NCBI GenBank assembly: GCA_018400335.1
Contig: JAGYMT010000035.1
Coordinates: 1 to 10,184, forward strand
Length of the DNA stretch: 10,184 nucleotides
Direction of reading: 5' to 3'
From: Kiritimatiellia bacterium
Lineage (GTDB): Bacteria > Verrucomicrobiota > Kiritimatiellia > JAAZAB01
Numbering within the stretch: position 1 is the first letter of the stretch; every line of letters starts with the position of its first letter. The position numbers and the translations under genes were made by a program. Shown here piece by piece: positions 8,401 to 10,184 of the stretch. A model generated the notes under the pieces. The model was not told the origin of the DNA. It did no database searches and worked only from the letters and a program-made list of their open reading frames with translations.

Positions 8401-9435
8401 GTCCGGCATCTCGGGCGGTTGACGAAAAACGCGGTCGGCCATGGCGACGATCTGCTCGTCGGTCGGCATGACGGCCGTGGGGGCTCCTCCTTTGCCGCCG
8501 GCCTTGAGATGCGCGGCGAGTTCCGCATGATTCACGGGGAGAGGCAGCTTCAGCTCCGCTGCTCTGGCCGCAACGAGGGTCGCCACGAGTTTAGGCTCCT
8601 TGAAAGTTATGCCATTGCCGCCCATATTGATCATCCACTCGTAGGAGTCCCCGCGCAAAACAGGGTGCGAATGATAGCGCGCGTCGTAGAGTTCCCATTT
8701 CTGCAGCGAGACGCCCTGCTCGTCCAGGAGCCGAAGGCGTGCGCCGGCATCCGCGCCATATTCCGGTTCCGTAAGGAGAGCGGTCACGTCCAACCGCGCC
8801 GTGGGCGATTCGGAGGACAACTCCGCGGGACCCAGCCGCGTCGGAAAGCGGTCGGCCGCCGTATCGCGCGCGCCGTATTTGGCCCAGTAGCCCGCATCGA
8901 ACAAGAAGGCATTGAACGTTGGCGCCAGGTCCGCGGCCGCCGTCCACGGACGGCGCAGCGGCCATGCGACCACGTGCCAGCGCGGCGGGTCCTTCTTCAG
9001 AGCCGCCGGCATGTGATCGCTCTGCTTCATGTAGCCAACGGGTTCCAGTTCATGACTCTCATATTCCAGCACGATTTCCGCCTTCGCGATCGCGCTGCCG
9101 GCCCTCAGTTTCACCGCCAGCGCATCCGCCGCGCCGGGGAAGCGCAGCAGGACCGCGCGGTGCGCTGCGTCAAACGTCCGCCCGCCAGGGAAACGCCGGT
9201 CCCAGGAACTCGGCAAGCCGCTGATGCCGGCGGTTTCCGCGGCGTTGATGATCAGTGTCTCCACCGGTTCGGCGGCGGTGACTGATACTACTCCCGGATA
9301 ACCGAGGCACGCGCCGGCCAGGAAGAGACGCTTCAACGCTGAAGACAAGAGCGCGGAAAAATCGAACCTTCCGTTTCGTGCCGCCGCTTTCATGGATTGG
9401 TTAGCCTCCAAACCGTAATGGAATCCGCTGATCAT
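5443..9435 (-). CDS. Exported multidomain protein, polysaccharide-lyase-like alpha/alpha toroid with C-terminal carbohydrate-binding-like module
   Basis: 1330 residues. A hydrophobic segment after KR (37-52, LFLAGACLGYPGVVSV) and the site VTA|AEP near 54/55 indicate export by a signal peptide. AGAC at 40-43 falls short of a consensus lipobox. Residues 55-290 look like a beta-sandwich resembling DNRLRE-type modules (AVLLRFPGA, 94-102). Residues 320-750 are helix-rich with many aromatics. GFNHCAILGALLGGG (473-487) followed by WRDGSTQESMTGDYL (512-526) recalls heparinase II/III and alginate-lyase-like toroids, where Asn, His and Tyr act in beta-elimination. N475, H476, Y525 and H592/H595/H597 are candidates, not proven. 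Residues 750-1050 are probably the beta-sandwich packed on such toroids. Residues 1115-1312 form a galactose-binding-like module (RDWYVAGPFP, then TGSDIGLDVWVNGE, then LRAGVNHVLLKI). A second start at Met15 (9393, GGAGG 11 bases upstream) would give a shorter signal peptide. Lyase activity and substrate are inferred from fold resemblance only. Confidence 0.8.
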   Translation of the reverse strand: MISGFHYGLEANQSMKAAARNGRFDFSALLSSALKRLFLAGACLGYPGVVSVTAAEPVETLIINAAETAGISGLPSSWDRRFPGGRTFDAAHRAVLLRFPGAADALAVKLRAGSAIAKAEIVLEYESHELEPVGYMKQSDHMPAALKKDPPRWHVVAWPLRRPWTAAADLAPTFNAFLFDAGYWAKYGARDTAADRFPTRLGPAELSSESPTARLDVTALLTEPEYGADAGARLRLLDEQGVSLQKWELYDARYHSHPVLRGDSYEWMINMGGNGITFKEPKLVATLVAARAAELKLPLPVNHAELAAHLKAGGKGGAPTAVMPTDEQIVAMADRVFRQPPEMPDWQWQRLRELRVMSNRFFPKNLESGDPKLYRREIDNLMGKPPRYWCGWDVPEILMLWYVYRELLPAPARDYVKLYWESQLMPDRPTKEFGHMQQAAWEKGYKYYEATRDWRGNESFFRGPYTRCISTIGFNHCAILGALLGGGIIGSEHAIADGRFGLENIVLRLWSWRDGSTQESMTGDYLTSTWPPQKVFADFGPTPFDRLIGQMVTFKTFEEVASAYHPGLRRLIYPVPRGTITDTLFQQSGLQHILHAHSRLGVHLPVDIAAGNVLGFPVLNYNGPPDTAAYQTIFGPWAPAWMTRLVDDKPLPFEMITRNEWTGLNRSYLGLHYGLASTDRANETQMAPVMAQWKRVTDQAQSAADLGTYTLNYWVNNSGIRHRYGRRNEDIGTLQVRNTQVIFMTPRGLSGRKGVTNLLGALAFFDLNAKPSCEWYIGDKPVDALPAKASFDQRLTMKDGVTYLGIIPLPASDLGRDAEVVLRSGDPVPMSEYGGRPLSPAFYLECFNRRGATELAPATADWDAVNAAVSGFVVEFGDASEYPSFSDFQKHVREAKFSARWEADAGIFHVNYRNRAGDDIAAGYMPVEGKFAYRRVNGKDPDPPAHIWRESPFCQISRDGRSEKAGAVLRAEINRVSQVQKNIEGDIYSAQVPLPDPTFFAFTVPGGIELIADGRVSNLRVEVCLSKNTLRVDYAPCADQTGSDMASALLAFGFSKPPQVTLNGVVAAGTPARATVDRDEIHVVPLTDGVVEEKGINERVGAVRAALAAQEAIDRARLYLRDWYVAGPFPYHNFPKALWTGEVDSELDVYEPETRPVNLADTFAVASRESDESALRMASSMGGSAPAAPTHLAWRRLLAPGLDALGGEGVDLAGLFGLASPASRSKPMVAYAYTQVHSDRDRAVTLLTGSDIGLDVWVNGEMISSSHIYRPAVPDQDAAPAHLRAGVNHVLLKISSGYEGARFYARLVDSYGRPIGEGIEYGALSGKEDE
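5451..5460 (-). promoter_or_regulatory. Strong Shine-Dalgarno sequence inside the upstream gene
   Basis: Read on the minus strand, GGAAAGGAGG lies four bases before the ATG of the 1174-residue gene. It also encodes the last Gly-Lys-Glu codons of the 1330-residue gene, whose TGA overlaps the ATG (ATGA). The arrangement fixes the downstream start and indicates translational coupling. Confidence 0.85.
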
Positions 9436-9441
9436 TTAATG

Positions 9442-9448
9442 TCCCTTT
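9442..9448 (-). promoter_or_regulatory. Ribosome-binding site for the 1330-residue gene
   Basis: AAAGGGA on the minus strand lies six bases before the ATG at 9435 and supports that start over the in-frame ATG at 9393. The rest of the 52-base gap to the upstream gene (9436-9487) holds no terminator hairpin, consistent with read-through from the upstream gene. Confidence 0.6.
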
Positions 9449-9487
9449 CTTTATAGCGCATTTTTCCGAATCAACCCAAGTCGCATA

Positions 9488-10184
9488 TCACCAAACGAAA
9501 TTATCCACGGCTTCTCCTGCCATGATTCTATCGCGCAGCGCCAGATAGCGGACGATCTCCCCAAGCGTGAACAAATCCAGGCTGTGCTTTCCGGCATCGG
9601 CGCCGGCCATCAGCCGCCGCACGGCCTTGTCGATTTCAATCGCGTTTTCAGCCTCGCAAAGCAGCGCCGGCGCGCCCAAACCGAAGTATGGCTCGGTTTC
9701 TCCGAGTTTGACGTTCTGATACATCACGCTGAAGAGTCCGTCGGGCTGTTGGCGCGCCAAAAGCTGATTGGTCATGCGCAAGCAGCGTTCGCGGAGCACG
9801 GGACGAAACGGATCTTCATGCGGCATCACCTGACAATACAGAGCCAGCCCGCGCAGGGTGATAACGCCATAGCATGTGTAGAAGTTATGTCCGCCCTGAT
9901 AGCCGCAGGGTGTTATCCCGCGGCCGGCTATTTCACGCGCGTAGTAGTCGGCATGGCGCAGAGCCAGTGGATCGCGCGTCTCGCGGTAATGCTCGGCCAG
10001 ATGCCAAAGGGCGAACGCGGCGTAGTTGTGATTGCTCTCCACCCGGTAGCCTGAATAAGCCCCGACCAGTCTGTTTGATGCCTCCAGGTATTTCTTGTCG
10101 CCGAACAGCCGCCAGGCCAGAATCCAAAACTCGCCCGCCGGGCCGGTGTCGTAGGCGCCGCCGTGCCAGCGCTCGGGTTCGCCG
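9488..10184 (-). CDS. C-terminal part of a helical, possible alpha/alpha-toroid protein, 5'-truncated by the window edge
   Basis: 231 residues are visible. The frame is open to the window edge at 10183, so the internal GTG at 10042 is not the real start; the residues before it (GGAYDTGPAGEFWILAWRLF) continue the same pattern. The sequence is almost entirely amphipathic helices with recurring aromatic and glycine turns: YDTGPAGEFW, SNHNYAAFALWHLAEHY, GGHNFYTCYGVITLRGLALY, QQPDGLFSVMY and GAPALLCEAENAIE. This pattern resembles six-hairpin (alpha/alpha) toroid enzymes such as GH88/GH105-type unsaturated uronyl hydrolases or lyases, but I see no diagnostic catalytic motif and the N-terminal half is missing. 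It ends at TGA, 52 bases upstream of the exported 1330-residue protein, on the same strand, and is probably the promoter-side member of the operon. Its location cannot be judged without the N-terminus. The fold is a reasonable guess; the function is unknown. Confidence 0.7.
   Translation of the reverse strand, partial: GEPERWHGGAYDTGPAGEFWILAWRLFGDKKYLEASNRLVGAYSGYRVESNHNYAAFALWHLAEHYRETRDPLALRHADYYAREIAGRGITPCGYQGGHNFYTCYGVITLRGLALYCQVMPHEDPFRPVLRERCLRMTNQLLARQQPDGLFSVMYQNVKLGETEPYFGLGAPALLCEAENAIEIDKAVRRLMAGADAGKHSLDLFTLGEIVRYLALRDRIMAGEAVDNFVW

Noticed and set aside
8008..9285. 425-residue open frame on the plus strand
   Set aside because: Lies entirely antisense to the 1330-residue gene; Arg/Ala/Pro/Gly-rich composition with no recognisable motif, as expected from high-GC shadow frames.
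9450..9479. Possible internal minus-strand promoter (TATAAA at 9450-9455, TTGGGT at 9474-9479, 18-base spacer)
   Set aside because: The -35 match is poor, and a transcript starting just after the -10 would leave almost no leader before the ribosome-binding site; the close gene spacing favours read-through.
1..10184. CRISPR arrays, tRNA or rRNA genes, transposases, phage genes
   Set aside because: None seen: no regularly spaced direct repeats with unique spacers, no rRNA-like or tRNA-like stretch noticed, and the window is almost fully occupied by four coding frames.

Overview
The window (GC-rich, roughly 60%) carries the 3' part of one plus-strand housekeeping gene and a minus-strand cluster of three large genes. 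The two groups converge on a 255-base intergenic gap. A type III glutamine synthetase next to very large, poorly characterised proteins with polysaccharide-lyase-like and jelly-roll modules suggests the PVC superphylum (Lentisphaerota, Kiritimatiellota, Verrucomicrobiota or Planctomycetota). This is inferred from gene style; there is no rRNA or other marker to confirm it.

Layout. Bases 2-1666 (+) hold most of glnN, cut at the left edge. Bases 1667-1921 hold a degenerate 14-bp tandem repeat, a probable intrinsic terminator for glnN and a short perfect palindrome. Bases 1922-5446 (-) encode a 1174-residue protein with no signal peptide. Its N-terminus looks like a glutamine-amidotransferase-type fold and its middle like a PHP (CehA/McbA-type) metallohydrolase whose metal-binding residues have been replaced. 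Bases 5443-9435 (-) encode a 1330-residue exported protein with a central alpha/alpha-toroid, polysaccharide-lyase-like region and a C-terminal carbohydrate-binding-like domain. Bases 9488-10184 (-) hold the C-terminal part of a third, mostly helical protein, cut at the right edge.

The three minus-strand genes are very probably one operon read right to left. The gap between the first two is 52 bases with no terminator. The second and third overlap by 4 bases (ATGA), with a strong Shine-Dalgarno sequence inside the end of the upstream gene. The working interpretation is a glycan- or uronate-processing cassette, but no transporter, regulator or sulfatase is visible and the substrate cannot be named. 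The most interesting item is the 1174-residue protein: a PHP-like scaffold that has lost its metal site, fused to an amidotransferase-like domain and a C-terminal half of about 470 residues that I cannot assign.
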